28,420 nt of DNA from positions 7,761 to 36,180 of the forward strand of contig DIQU01000027.1 in NCBI GenBank assembly GCA_002426555.1, read 5' to 3'. This DNA comes from Firmicutes bacterium UBA5454. Lineage in GTDB: Bacteria; Bacillota; Clostridia; Caldicoprobacterales; DTU083. Below the pieces are notes generated by a model that worked only from the letters and a program-made list of their open reading frames with translations, was not told the DNA's origin and did not search any database. Both the position numbers and the translations under genes were made by a program. Every line of letters starts with the position of its first letter. Positions within the stretch are counted from its first letter, which is position 1. Shown here piece after piece: positions 15,389 through 24,596 of this stretch.

Positions 15389-17704
15389 ATGAATATCGAT
15401 CAATTGGTGGATCAAATACGAAACAATTCGGAAATTATGAGGAACGTTAGCTATTGGAATGAGATAGAACCACAAAAGGCAAAGTATGGTCCTTTTCCCG
15501 AAGCTCTGCGCCCAGAGCTACAGGAGGTTCTTGAAAAGAAGGGGATTCTTCAGCTCTATTCTCATCAATCCCAGTCCATCCAATTGTCATTTAAGGGGAA
15601 GAATGTGGTTGTTGTTACCCCGACAGCCTCAGGAAAGACTTTATGTTACAACCTACCTGTGGTCAACGAAATTTTAAATAATGACGACGTACGAGCACTC
15701 TATCTCTTCCCGACTAAAGCTCTTTCCCAAGACCAGGTTAGCGAATTACATGAAATGTTGGAACTGCTTGGTCATCCTATAAAAACCTACACTTATGACG
15801 GTGATACTCCAATTAGCGCTCGGAAAGCCATTCGGCAAGCCGGTCATATAGTTGTTACTAATCCTGACATGCTTCACTCGGGAATCATGCCTCATCATAC
15901 AAAATGGGTGAAGCTCTTTGAAAACCTCAAGTATGTAGTCATCGATGAAATTCACTCCTATCGCGGGGTGTTTGGAAGCCATATGGGCAATGTTCTTCGC
16001 CGACTTCAACGAATCTGTAAATTTTACGGTTCCAATCCCCAGTTTATTTGTTGTTCGGCCACTATCGCGAACCCCCAGGAATTAACTGAACGAATCATCG
16101 GGCAAGAAGTGGAACTGGTGGACAAAAACGGAGCTCCTTCCAGCCAAAAACACCTTATATTTTATAACCCTCCTGTAATTAACCAACAGTTGGGCATTAG
16201 AAGAAGCTCCTTGCTCGAAACAAAAAAATTAGCATCTAACTTCCTTCTTAACAATGTCCAAACCATTTTATTTGCCAAGAGCCGTCTTACAGTTGAGGTG
16301 CTTGTCACCTATTTGAAACAATTGGTGAAGGACAAGCTTGGCAACTCAAATCGTATAAGAGGATACAGAGGTGGCTATCTTCCCAAGCAAAGGCGGGAAA
16401 TTGAAAAAGGTCTTCGATCTGGAGAAATTTTAGGTGTAGTCAGCACAAATGCTCTGGAATTGGGGGTTGACATAGGTCAACTTCAAGTATGCATTATGTG
16501 TGGTTACCCTGGCACCATAGCCAGCACCTGGCAACAGGCTGGTCGCGCCGGTCGAAGAAATGGTACCGCTATAGCCATAATAGTAGCCAGCAGCAACCCT
16601 ATGGATCAATACATCATACAGCATCCGGAGTTCTTTCTAGAGGCCAGTCCCGAGCATGGACTAATTAATCCCAACAACCTATACATTCTCATGTCTCACA
16701 TCAAGTGTGCTGCCTTTGAGCTGCCATTTGAAGACGGCGAAAGTTTTGGGGTAGACGGTACGGATCAAATTCTAGAGTATCTTGAAGAAAACAAAATACT
16801 TCGACATGTGGGCAATCGTTGGCACTGGACAGCTGAAAGTTTCCCGTCCAATGCTATTAGTCTACGTTCTGCTGCTAACGAAAACTTTATAATCATCGAT
16901 TGCACTTTACCTGATCATCGTGTAATTGGAGAAACAGATCGATTTAGCGCACCACAACTCTTGCACGAAGAAGCAATTTATCTTCATGAAGGAATTCAAT
17001 ATCAGGTAGAGAAACTGGATTTTGAAGAAAAGAAGGCCTATGTCAGAAAAGTAGATGTAGATTATTACACAGATGCTAATTTGGCTGTTACAATGAAGGT
17101 GTTGGATGTGTTCCAATCTTCAGATGAAAAGGGTACAGAAAAAAGCTGGGGAGATGTTATGGTAACTTCCATGGTAACCATGTTCAAAAAGATTAAATTT
17201 GATACACATGAAAATCTGGGTTGGGGTCCGGTAAACCTTCCAGAACTGGAACTCCAGACAACTTCCTACTGGATGGCTTTAAGTGAAATTCCAGCAGATA
17301 TTGCCAGTCAGGATGATTTGCAGAACGGCTTAATGGGAATTGCCAATGTATTAGGCCATATTGCGCCTCTTTATCTAATGTGCGACCCTCGGGATATCCA
17401 TGTGGTTTATCACGTAAAATCTCCCTTTACCCAAAAGCCAACCATCTATATTTATGACAGCTGTCCGGGTGGAATCGGGTTCAGTCAACGCTTGTATGAA
17501 CTACACAGCGAATTGTCTCAAAAATCCCTGGAGGTCATATCGGATTGCTTTTGTGAAAGTGGCTGTCCTGCTTGTGTCGGACCAGCAGCAGAAGTAACGG
17601 ATAAAGGTAAGGTTTTAGCGCAAAAAATATTGGGAGGGATTTTAGATGATACCCAACCTGAAGGGCAAGCTCAAGACACTGTCATCCAGCTCCCCTTCGA
17701 ATAA
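15389..17704 (+). CDS. mrfA: MrfA-type DEAD/DEAH helicase (YprA)
   Basis: A 771-residue superfamily 2 helicase. In Bacillus subtilis MrfA (YprA) works with the nuclease MrfB in a UvrABC-independent repair route for mitomycin C lesions. Motif I is PTASGKT (78-84), motif II is DEIH (186-189), motif III is CSATIANP and motif VI is QQAGRAGRR. The C-terminal DUF1998-type region ends with a Cys cluster at C720, C722, C726 and C729, likely a metal site. The length fits the family. The start at ATG 15389 follows an A/G-rich ribosome site (AAGGGGAAGGGA). mrfB starts 59 bases before this gene ends. I see no LexA box upstream. Confidence 0.93.
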   Translation: MNIDQLVDQIRNNSEIMRNVSYWNEIEPQKAKYGPFPEALRPELQEVLEKKGILQLYSHQSQSIQLSFKGKNVVVVTPTASGKTLCYNLPVVNEILNNDDVRALYLFPTKALSQDQVSELHEMLELLGHPIKTYTYDGDTPISARKAIRQAGHIVVTNPDMLHSGIMPHHTKWVKLFENLKYVVIDEIHSYRGVFGSHMGNVLRRLQRICKFYGSNPQFICCSATIANPQELTERIIGQEVELVDKNGAPSSQKHLIFYNPPVINQQLGIRRSSLLETKKLASNFLLNNVQTILFAKSRLTVEVLVTYLKQLVKDKLGNSNRIRGYRGGYLPKQRREIEKGLRSGEILGVVSTNALELGVDIGQLQVCIMCGYPGTIASTWQQAGRAGRRNGTAIAIIVASSNPMDQYIIQHPEFFLEASPEHGLINPNNLYILMSHIKCAAFELPFEDGESFGVDGTDQILEYLEENKILRHVGNRWHWTAESFPSNAISLRSAANENFIIIDCTLPDHRVIGETDRFSAPQLLHEEAIYLHEGIQYQVEKLDFEEKKAYVRKVDVDYYTDANLAVTMKVLDVFQSSDEKGTEKSWGDVMVTSMVTMFKKIKFDTHENLGWGPVNLPELELQTTSYWMALSEIPADIASQDDLQNGLMGIANVLGHIAPLYLMCDPRDIHVVYHVKSPFTQKPTIYIYDSCPGGIGFSQRLYELHSELSQKSLEVISDCFCESGCPACVGPAAEVTDKGKVLAQKILGGILDDTQPEGQAQDTVIQLPFE

Positions 17705-18905
17705 GCAACCCAATACAAGTGTATTGGAGAATACATCGCGAAATAATGAACCCATAGGCGAAGAGAGTAGTGTGGATTTTGATGGCCAGATTATCCATAG
17801 TTCAGAAGGAACCTTCGTGAAAAAACGCAGCCTTTACGGAACCGATGCCTACTACGGCTCAACATCTCTTACCAAGCTATCCACCTTGGATTTCATGGAT
17901 TCCCAATGGTGGACTCGGCAGGATCGAGACTTTACCCCTAAGGACATTGTTTTTCTTGACACTGAGACAACAGGCTTATCCGGAGGGTTAGGAACCTACG
18001 CCTTTTTAATCGGACTGGGTTTTATCACTGAAGAAGGCCTGGTAGTGGAACAATATCTCATGAGGGATTTTGATGAAGAATATCCAATGCTGAAATCCGT
18101 CTTAGATATCTTGGAAAACTACCGGGTACTAGTCACCTTTAATGGTAAATCCTTTGATTGGCCCTTGATGGAGAGTCGTTTAATATATTCCAGGCTGAAA
18201 CCTCTACATTGGGAGAATGCACATTTAGATTTACTGCATGTTTCCAGACGAATTTGGGGCAATTGTTTGGAAAGCTGTTCACTATCATCAATAGAGGAAA
18301 ATATTCTCGGTAACGTTAGACAAGACGACATCCCAGGATTTATGATACCAAAAGCTTATCTTGATTATTTGGATACTCGAGAAACTAATGAGATGGAGCG
18401 TATCATCAGACATAATGAATGGGATATCGCAGCCATGTCTGCTTTGTTACTGCAAATAAGCAAATTGTTTTTAGACCCAATTGGCAATGGGGACGCTTCT
18501 GAATTATTGGGAATAGCCAGGGAACTAGAGAGAAATGATAGAATAATGGAAGCAGCTGAGTGTTATGAGGCATGTATTCGCTCTGCTCCAAATCGTTCTC
18601 TTAAAATAGAAGCGAAGAAAAGGATTGCCTACATGAAAAAAAGACATGTGGGCCCCGGAGAAGCCATGGATTTATGGCTTGACCTAGCAGATGAACAAGG
18701 AAGTATGCTGCTGTTTCCATTCATCGAGATGGCAAAATATTTTGAACATAAGAGTAAGGATTTTCAAAATGCCTTGGATTGTACAGACAAAGCAATTCAA
18801 ATGGCAAAGATGCGAAAAACTTCTTCGAATTTACTAGAAGATCTACTAAAAAGAAGAAGGCGTTTGATAAGAAAATTGGAGAGGAGAAATAAACAATGGG
18901 GTTAA
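17646..18905 (+). CDS. mrfB: MrfB-type 3'-5' exonuclease (YprB, RNase H-like)
   Basis: A 419-residue metal-dependent DnaQ-like exonuclease, partner of MrfA in mitomycin lesion repair in Bacillus. The catalytic acids D105 and E107 are in FLDTETTGLSGG, D171 is in FNGKSFDW and D260 with H256 is in HNEWDIAAMS. The C-terminal part (about 280-415) is helical with TPR-like pairs (ERNDRIMEAAECYEACIRS). The N-terminal 55 residues are Ser/Asn-rich and probably disordered. The start at ATG 17646 has a good GGGAGGG site and overlaps mrfA by 59 bases. The next gene overlaps its end by 10 bases. Confidence 0.92.
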   Translation: MIPNLKGKLKTLSSSSPSNKQPNTSVLENTSRNNEPIGEESSVDFDGQIIHSSEGTFVKKRSLYGTDAYYGSTSLTKLSTLDFMDSQWWTRQDRDFTPKDIVFLDTETTGLSGGLGTYAFLIGLGFITEEGLVVEQYLMRDFDEEYPMLKSVLDILENYRVLVTFNGKSFDWPLMESRLIYSRLKPLHWENAHLDLLHVSRRIWGNCLESCSLSSIEENILGNVRQDDIPGFMIPKAYLDYLDTRETNEMERIIRHNEWDIAAMSALLLQISKLFLDPIGNGDASELLGIARELERNDRIMEAAECYEACIRSAPNRSLKIEAKKRIAYMKKRHVGPGEAMDLWLDLADEQGSMLLFPFIEMAKYFEHKSKDFQNALDCTDKAIQMAKMRKTSSNLLEDLLKRRRRLIRKLERRNKQWG

Positions 18906-19582
18906 TCGGTAATATTTGTGGGTTTGCAGGATACTACAATCATTCCAGGGGCAAGTATGACAAAGCTCTTAAATGGTATGAAAAGGCTGAACAAATGGAT
19001 GTAAGCAATCCAAACTTTCAGATGGCATATGGGGTATTGCTTATGCGAGAAGGAAATTTCGAAAAGGCAATAAATATATTCAACAAGATATTGATCTTCT
19101 TTCCCCGCAAGGAAAAAGTAAAAATAAATGCCAAAATTAATCTCTCAATGGCTTATTGGAAAACAGGGGATATGGATGCTGCCATTGACAGGATTACAGA
19201 GATGCATGAAAAACTAAAGAATACCAGAACCTACGAAACACTGGGCTATTTCCTTGTTGAAAAAGGAGACAATGAAGAAGCCTTAAAATTCAATTTGGAA
19301 GCTTTGGATTATGATGATACCGATGCTGTAATACTGGATAATCTGGGACAAACTTATTATCGCATGGGAGATACAGATAATGCATTAACCTATTTCAAAA
19401 AAGCCCTGGAGGAAAAAGATGATTTGCTGGATGCTCTTTACCATGTTGGAGTTATACACCAAGAGCGCAGACAGACAGAAGAAGCCCGGGAATATTATAA
19501 GAAAGCACTGGACTGTAATATAACAAAGCTAAGCACTATTAGTCGCGAGACAATAGAAGCAAAGTTGGCGGAATTAAGTTAG
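18896..19582 (+). CDS. TPR-repeat protein downstream of mrfAB
   Basis: A 228-residue protein made almost wholly of tetratricopeptide repeats, about five or six units. Examples are GKYDKALKWYEKAEQMD, GNFEKAINIFNKIL, GDNEEALKFNLEALDYD, GDTDNALTYFKKALEEK and TEEAREYYKKALD. There is no signal peptide or TM segment, so it is a cytoplasmic scaffold. It starts 10 bases before the mrfB stop, with GGAGAGGAG upstream, and is surely translated with mrfB. TPR proteins bind partner proteins; an auxiliary role in MrfAB repair is inferred only from this tight coupling and from the TPR-like tail of MrfB. Confidence 0.88.
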   Translation: MGLIGNICGFAGYYNHSRGKYDKALKWYEKAEQMDVSNPNFQMAYGVLLMREGNFEKAINIFNKILIFFPRKEKVKINAKINLSMAYWKTGDMDAAIDRITEMHEKLKNTRTYETLGYFLVEKGDNEEALKFNLEALDYDDTDAVILDNLGQTYYRMGDTDNALTYFKKALEEKDDLLDALYHVGVIHQERRQTEEAREYYKKALDCNITKLSTISRETIEAKLAELS

Positions 19583-19613
19583 AGATAATTAAGCAGCTAT
19601 ATGATTGTACAGC

Positions 19614-19693
19614 TGGTATAACATCATTTTACATGGTGTCTTATGCAGTTGGTATAACATCATTTTACACGGTTGTCTTATGCAGTTGGTATA
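19614..19693. repeat. Tandem 36/37-bp repeat, two full copies plus a stub
   Basis: A unit starting TGGTATAACATCATTTTACA occurs at 19614-19649 and 19650-19686, differing by one substitution and one inserted T. A third truncated start (TGGTATA) is at 19687-19693, and a diverged end (GTACAGC) lies before the first. It sits between the convergent TPR and PBP genes, with no spacers between copies. Confidence 0.75.
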
Positions 19694-19714
19694 TAGTCCT
19701 AAATGGTCTTTACA

Positions 19715-22318
19715 TTATGCGGCCGGAGGTGCTGTGTCTGCATCTGTATCATCCTGAGGGTCCCCTTCCGGACCTTCAGGTGATCCCTCATTCATATCAT
19801 CATTATTGCCAGTATTATTACCATCATTATTGTCAGTATCAGTATCATTATCATCATCTTGCCTGTTGCGTGGATTCAGCCAATCCCAAATATTATCCCA
19901 TATATCCTGACCAGGTAGCGGTTTAGCGGGAATATCAATGTATATGACATCGGTTCGCGGACCTTGTACAGCTTCGCCGCCTAGCTTCATTTCCGGATGT
20001 ACAGGTATGACATAGTAACCAAAGGTTTCACCCGGTGATACCTGTGTATCTGTCCATTGTACAGGATCCAATGTTCCATTTCTTATCTGATTTACAAGAC
20101 TTGCCTGTCCGCCTTCGCCAGTGGTTCTTATAATATTGTAGACAGCAAAGCTTTCCCTTGGAACAAATGATATAACAGGGTTTTCATTTTCATTTAAGCT
20201 TACTCTGAAATTATAAGGAGCACTGGGAACCACCCAATAATCTGATTGCTCCGTAGGTTCAGCACCTCTCTTGAAGTATTCGGTGACAACATATTCATCG
20301 GGTGTTAATGCAGAAGCCAACAGAACCCGATATTGCTCTTCCAGAGACTTTTTATCCAGCTTCACTTCTGATATCCCTATTGGTTTTTGAAAGCTTGGTT
20401 TTTCTTTTCCCTCATATAGATACAGAAATACTTCCCTGGCGATTTCTGTGGGATAGCTTGAGCCCGATGCATCCGAAGGCAGGTAATTTTCTATAGTTCG
20501 CTTATCAAAACCCATCCAGACAACAACGGTATACTCTGGATTATAGGCAACAACCCAGGCATCATTATTACCATTGATATCAGCGAATTCATCAATATCA
20601 GGCGGCAGCTGTACAGTACCGGTTTTGGCTGCAAGCTGCATACCCTGGAGTCTGCGGGCAGTGCCAGTGTCTGCTGCAGTCTGAAGTATACTGTTTACTA
20701 AAAATGCTGTTTCCTCAGAGAAGATCTGCTCTTTTTCAATACGGCTCCGGTATAGAGTTTTCCCATGGGAGTCATCAATACGGCGGATGGCAGTTTCCTC
20801 TTTATAGCTGCCTCGGTCACCTAAGGAAGCAAACGCCCGAGCCATTTCCAGGGGGGTCGTTCCTTCTTCCATTCCCCCCAGCGCAAGTGCTATATTGTAA
20901 TGATCATTCTCTGTAAATGTGATCCCCATCTTTTCTGCCATGGATATACCATTACTTATGCCAATTTCATCCAGCGTCTTCACCGCAGGTATGTTATATG
21001 ATTTGGATAAAGCAGTTCGCAAGGTGACAATACCATGAAATCTCCCGCCTGCATTACGAGGTGTCCAATTATTAATCGTAATTGGAGCATCATCTATAAA
21101 GGTAACAGGAGTATAGTCAAATATCTCTACCGCAGGGACATATACTACCAAAGGCTTTATTGCAGAGCCAGGCGATCGCCTCGTTTCCACCCTGTTTAAC
21201 ACATATCTTTGACCTTTTGGATACGATCTTCCACCCATAACTGTTTGTAGTTCTCCAGTATCAGTATCCATGACTACCAAGGCAGATTCACTGGTTTCAC
21301 CCGAAGCCGGGCTTTTAGGGAAAAGGTCTTCCCGAGCATATAATTGCTCTGCATATTCCTGCAATTCCTTGTCCATAGTAGTATAAATACGATATCCGCC
21401 TGTATAGAGGTCATCCAGCTTCACATTCATCAGGGCAGCTGCTTCCTCCAATACCATATCCATAAAATAGCCATGGATATAAGCAGGCTTTACGTCCTTG
21501 GCAAATGTGATATCCTCATTTTTAGCCTTTTCTCCTTCTTTAGCATTTAGGTAACCGTTCTTTACCATGATTTCGATTGACTGATCCTTTTTCTCCAAAG
21601 AGCGCTTTTCATTAATAAAAGGAGAATTTCGATGGGGATTATTGATGATGCCAACCAGTAAAGCCCCTTCGGAAACTGACAATTCACTTGCTGTTTTTCC
21701 AAAATAGGTCTTGGATGCAGCTTCAATACCATAAGCTCCTTCTGCAAAATAAATTACATTTAGATACATTTCCAGTATTTGATCTTTGGAATACTTTTGC
21801 TCCAGCTGCCACGCAAGAATGATTTCCTTTACCTTCCTGTCTATGGTTTGCTCCTGGGACAGTACTGTATTTCTAACCAACTGTTGAGTAATCGTGCTTG
21901 CTCCAGCTACAATATCTTTTGCTTTAATATTTTGCAGCAATGATCCGAACATCCTGCGTACATCAAAGCCCGGGTGGGTGCGAAAACGCACGTCCTCAAC
22001 TGCAATGAAGGCTTCTTGTACATGCTTTGGAATTTGATTCAATGGTATATATATCCTGTTTTCAATTCCATGTATACTGGAGATCAGATTATCATGGCTG
22101 TCATAAACCAAGGAGGTTTGATCGTATTTAACAATACTCTCAGGATCCAAGTTGTCCAATGATCCCAATATGGTAAATAAATAGATACCTACTGCTATCA
22201 CCATTAAAGCAGCAAGAATACCAATGATTGCCAATATTTTTTTCCAGATGGAACCACCTTTCTTTTTTCCTTTGGAGTTTTTATGTTTATCCATTCTTTT
22301 TGGAGTAGAGCTTGGCAT
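19715..22318 (-). CDS. Class A penicillin-binding protein (PBP1A-type)
   Basis: An 867-residue bifunctional peptidoglycan synthase. A basic cytoplasmic N-terminus is followed by one TM helix (about 28-50). The glycosyltransferase (GT51) domain has catalytic E108 in VEDVRFRTHPG and the QQLVRN motif. The transpeptidase domain has S385-A-I-K388, SYN at 440-442 and KTG at 565-567. A C-terminal beta region (about 690-815, Fn3-like) precedes a tail of some 45 residues rich in Asp, Asn and Gly, encoded by an imperfect triplet repeat (19790-19860). The start is supported by GGGGAG about 7 bases upstream. It is divergent from ftsH and convergent with the TPR gene, so it is monocistronic. Confidence 0.95.
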   Translation of the reverse strand: MPSSTPKRMDKHKNSKGKKKGGSIWKKILAIIGILAALMVIAVGIYLFTILGSLDNLDPESIVKYDQTSLVYDSHDNLISSIHGIENRIYIPLNQIPKHVQEAFIAVEDVRFRTHPGFDVRRMFGSLLQNIKAKDIVAGASTITQQLVRNTVLSQEQTIDRKVKEIILAWQLEQKYSKDQILEMYLNVIYFAEGAYGIEAASKTYFGKTASELSVSEGALLVGIINNPHRNSPFINEKRSLEKKDQSIEIMVKNGYLNAKEGEKAKNEDITFAKDVKPAYIHGYFMDMVLEEAAALMNVKLDDLYTGGYRIYTTMDKELQEYAEQLYAREDLFPKSPASGETSESALVVMDTDTGELQTVMGGRSYPKGQRYVLNRVETRRSPGSAIKPLVVYVPAVEIFDYTPVTFIDDAPITINNWTPRNAGGRFHGIVTLRTALSKSYNIPAVKTLDEIGISNGISMAEKMGITFTENDHYNIALALGGMEEGTTPLEMARAFASLGDRGSYKEETAIRRIDDSHGKTLYRSRIEKEQIFSEETAFLVNSILQTAADTGTARRLQGMQLAAKTGTVQLPPDIDEFADINGNNDAWVVAYNPEYTVVVWMGFDKRTIENYLPSDASGSSYPTEIAREVFLYLYEGKEKPSFQKPIGISEVKLDKKSLEEQYRVLLASALTPDEYVVTEYFKRGAEPTEQSDYWVVPSAPYNFRVSLNENENPVISFVPRESFAVYNIIRTTGEGGQASLVNQIRNGTLDPVQWTDTQVSPGETFGYYVIPVHPEMKLGGEAVQGPRTDVIYIDIPAKPLPGQDIWDNIWDWLNPRNRQDDDNDTDTDNNDGNNTGNNDDMNEGSPEGPEGDPQDDTDADTAPPAA

Positions 22319-22360
22319 TTTTTCACTCCCCTGTGATTAATACAAATCTGCAAACCTGTA

Positions 22361-22366
22361 ATTATA
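22361..22366 (-). promoter_or_regulatory. -10 element for the PBP gene
   Basis: On the minus strand this reads TATAAT, about 45 bases before the PBP ATG. No good -35 is visible at the usual distance. Confidence 0.35.
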
Positions 22367-22500
22367 CTCATATTATTGTTTTTCCATAATATGGAGATAA
22401 TCAGCATCATAGCTTTACATACCTTTATATTTTACCCATTCATCATCATACTAAACCGTTGGATCCTGCCACATATCCATCCATCATCATAGAATAGTAA

Positions 22501-22592
22501 CTAGTTTACATAAAGTACCGGTGTATTCCAAGTGGACTTAAGTGTGTTTATATTGTATAATTAGGGTGAATCTGATACATTATGTAAACTAG
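22501..22592. repeat. Perfect 13-bp inverted repeat pair bracketing a promoter
   Basis: CTAGTTTACATAA (22501-22513) and its exact reverse complement TTATGTAAACTAG (22580-22592) enclose 66 bp. Those 66 bp contain a promoter-like TGGACT-N17-TATAAT. It could be a pair of operator sites or a very small terminal-inverted-repeat element. Confidence 0.7.
22533..22561 (+). promoter_or_regulatory. Candidate promoter of ftsH
   Basis: TGGACT (22533-22538), a 17-bp spacer and a perfect TATAAT (22556-22561). It lies between the two 13-bp inverted repeats and implies a leader of about 170 bases. Confidence 0.45.
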
Positions 22593-22737
22593 AACAAAAC
22601 AGCATCAGATAATCTAGGACTATGGAACTGGATACAATAACAGCTTGCTGGGTTTTGGCTGAACATATAATAACTGGAAAAGATAAGTGATAATATTATT
22701 TCTCAATATGTAGATATCACGAATAGAGGTGAGATGG

Positions 22738-24501
22738 ATGAAAAAGTTTGAAAAAAAATATGTCATTGGAGCATTTCTTATCATCATAATTGTTGTTTTA
22801 AGTATTTTATTAAGTCCTTCACCTGAACCGGAGCAAATCAGCTACAATCAATTTTTGGAGGCTGTGGAAGAAGGCGTCGTGGAGAAAGTCTATCTGGATA
22901 ATTCTTCTGATCAGATAATAGGAGAATATAATGGAGGGCTGGTCTTCGTCACCGACAATCCCCGTATAGACAGCTTGAAAGAATTTTTACTGGTTCAGGA
23001 CATTGCTGTAGAAGAAAAAAGTCGCTTGATGCAAGGCGAACAGCTTGTCAGCATGGTTTTAAGCCTTGGCATGATTGGGGTACTGCTAGTTTATGCCAAA
23101 CGAAATGTATCCAAACAAAAACAGGGTATGTCTGGAAAGTCTATATTTTCTGCGATCCTGCCTGAAAATGTAAATACTGGATTTGCTGATGTAGCTGGTA
23201 ATGATGAAGCCAAAGAGAGTATACAGGAGATAGTAGATTTTATAAAAAATCCTGAAAAATATGCTCAGTATGGAGCTCGATTACCCAGAGGTATAATATT
23301 CTATGGTTCACCGGGAACCGGTAAAACCCTTATGGCCAAAGCAGTTGCAGGGGAATCAGGAGTGCCGTTTATAGCTGTTTCAGGTTCGGACTTTGTGCAG
23401 ATGTATGTAGGAGTCGGAGCAAGCCGTATACGTGATCTGTTCAAAAAAGCCAGAAGCTATGGAAAATGCGTAATATTTATTGATGAAATTGATGCTTTAG
23501 GTAAGAAAAGAGATGGAGGACTTGATGGCGGGGGTAATGATGAACGGGATCAAACGCTAAATGCGCTGCTTTCTGAGATGTCCGGCTTTGAGGATAACGA
23601 AGGGATAGTAGTTATTGCCGCAACTAATAGAATGGACTCTATAGATGAAGCTTTGCTGCGACCAGGGCGTTTTGACCGCCACATTGAAATACAATTGCCA
23701 GACATTCAGAGTCGATTAAAGATATTGGAGCATCATGCAAAAAATAAACCTTTGGACAAGAACGTTGATTTAACAAAGCTTGCTCGTCAGACTGTTTATT
23801 TTAGCGGAGCCAAGCTGGAAAACCTGTTGAATGAAGCAGCTATACAGGCTGCTCGTCGAAGTGTCGATAGTATTCAGGTTGAGGACATTGAAAGAGCTTT
23901 TTATACTGTAATAGCCGGATCTGAAAAGAAGGACAGAAGCACTATTTCAGATGAAGACCGCAAGATTACTGCCTATCATGAATCGGGGCACGCTCTGATG
24001 ACCCGCTTGCTTGCTCCTGAAAACAAGGTTTCCCGGATTACTATCATTCCCAGTACAAAAGGGGCAGGTGGTTTTAGCATGAATATACCACCGGAGCGTA
24101 TGTACCATAAGAAAAAGGATTTGGAAAACAGCATAAAAATTGCTTTAGCCGGTCGTGGTGCTGAAGAGCTGATTTTTGGTGAACAAAATATCACTACCGG
24201 AGCATCCAACGATTTGGAAAAAGCAACGGGGACGCTTCTCAATATTGTCAGACGTCTGGGTATGAACAGGAAATCCGGGTTATTGAATTATGATGTCCTG
24301 TATAATAATGGATTCCAGCAGGTTCAAGATGATGTGTTGGAAGAATGCAAAGTAAGTATGGATGAATTGTATAAGGAAGTAAAGAAATTGCTTTGGGAAA
24401 ACAGAAAAATTTTGAAAGCCCTTGCAGAAAGCTTGCTGATTCATGAGACTTTGGATGAGAAAGATTTGGATCAAATCATAGCATTTGCGAAAGCTGGGTG
24501 A
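22738..24501 (+). CDS. ftsH: FtsH-type AAA+ zinc metalloprotease
   Basis: A 587-residue membrane-bound ATP-dependent protease. I start it at ATG 22738, with AGGTGA 5 bases upstream; an earlier in-frame GTG (22729) overlaps that site. TM1 is about 8-26 and TM2 about 100-120, with the small FtsH extracytoplasmic domain between. The AAA+ module has Walker A GSPGTGKT (190-197), Walker B FIDEIDALG and the arginine-finger region RPGRFDRH. The zinc site HESGH has H414, E415 and H418, with a likely third ligand in NDLEKAT. It lacks the longer C-terminal tail of housekeeping FtsH and has no tilS-hpt neighbours, so I think it is a second paralogue; that is inference. Confidence 0.93.
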   Translation: MKKFEKKYVIGAFLIIIIVVLSILLSPSPEPEQISYNQFLEAVEEGVVEKVYLDNSSDQIIGEYNGGLVFVTDNPRIDSLKEFLLVQDIAVEEKSRLMQGEQLVSMVLSLGMIGVLLVYAKRNVSKQKQGMSGKSIFSAILPENVNTGFADVAGNDEAKESIQEIVDFIKNPEKYAQYGARLPRGIIFYGSPGTGKTLMAKAVAGESGVPFIAVSGSDFVQMYVGVGASRIRDLFKKARSYGKCVIFIDEIDALGKKRDGGLDGGGNDERDQTLNALLSEMSGFEDNEGIVVIAATNRMDSIDEALLRPGRFDRHIEIQLPDIQSRLKILEHHAKNKPLDKNVDLTKLARQTVYFSGAKLENLLNEAAIQAARRSVDSIQVEDIERAFYTVIAGSEKKDRSTISDEDRKITAYHESGHALMTRLLAPENKVSRITIIPSTKGAGGFSMNIPPERMYHKKKDLENSIKIALAGRGAEELIFGEQNITTGASNDLEKATGTLLNIVRRLGMNRKSGLLNYDVLYNNGFQQVQDDVLEECKVSMDELYKEVKKLLWENRKILKALAESLLIHETLDEKDLDQIIAFAKAG

Positions 24502-24517
24502 ACGATTGACCTACCTT

Positions 24518-24529
24518 CATCATATGATG
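24518..24529. promoter_or_regulatory. Perfect 12-bp palindrome before the Tyr-rich gene
   Basis: CATCATATGATG lies in the 95-bp gap after ftsH. ACGATT words repeat on both sides (24502 and about 24550). I saw no clear promoter of any sigma class, so this may be an operator or chance. Confidence 0.25.
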
Positions 24530-24596
24530 GAAAAGAGGATATCTCCAAACGATTAACGATATCGACTATGTCAATAAGTATGAAGGAGGCGTTTAA

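Larger units (their letters stand above)
22319..22737. other. Divergent PBP-ftsH intergenic region (about 420 bp)
   Basis: No gene is visible. It contains a minus-strand -10 (22361-22366), a TCCAT/ATGGA palindrome near 22384, two related CATCATCATA words (near 22441 and 22481), the 13-bp inverted repeat pair at 22501-22592 and two possible plus-strand promoters. The second is TTGCTG (22645) with TATAAT (22666), whose 15-bp spacer is short. Confidence 0.6.

Noticed and set aside
19614..19693. CRISPR-like direct repeats of 36-37 bp
   Set aside because: The copies abut each other with no spacer sequence, there are only two full units, and no cas gene is present.
19633..19926. Plus-strand open frame of 97 codons
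   Set aside because: It is made of the tandem repeat and the antisense of the PBP tail repeat; its His/Tyr-rich product only mirrors the CAT/TAT triplets.
22501..22592. BirA-type operator
   Set aside because: The half-sites (GTTTACAT...ATGTAAAC) face the opposite way from the BirA consensus and are too far apart, and no biotin gene is nearby.
24502..24596. Sigma-K or sigma-E promoter for the Tyr-rich gene
   Set aside because: A CATATGATG word and an upstream AC are suggestive, but the last -10 positions do not fit, so I kept only the palindrome.
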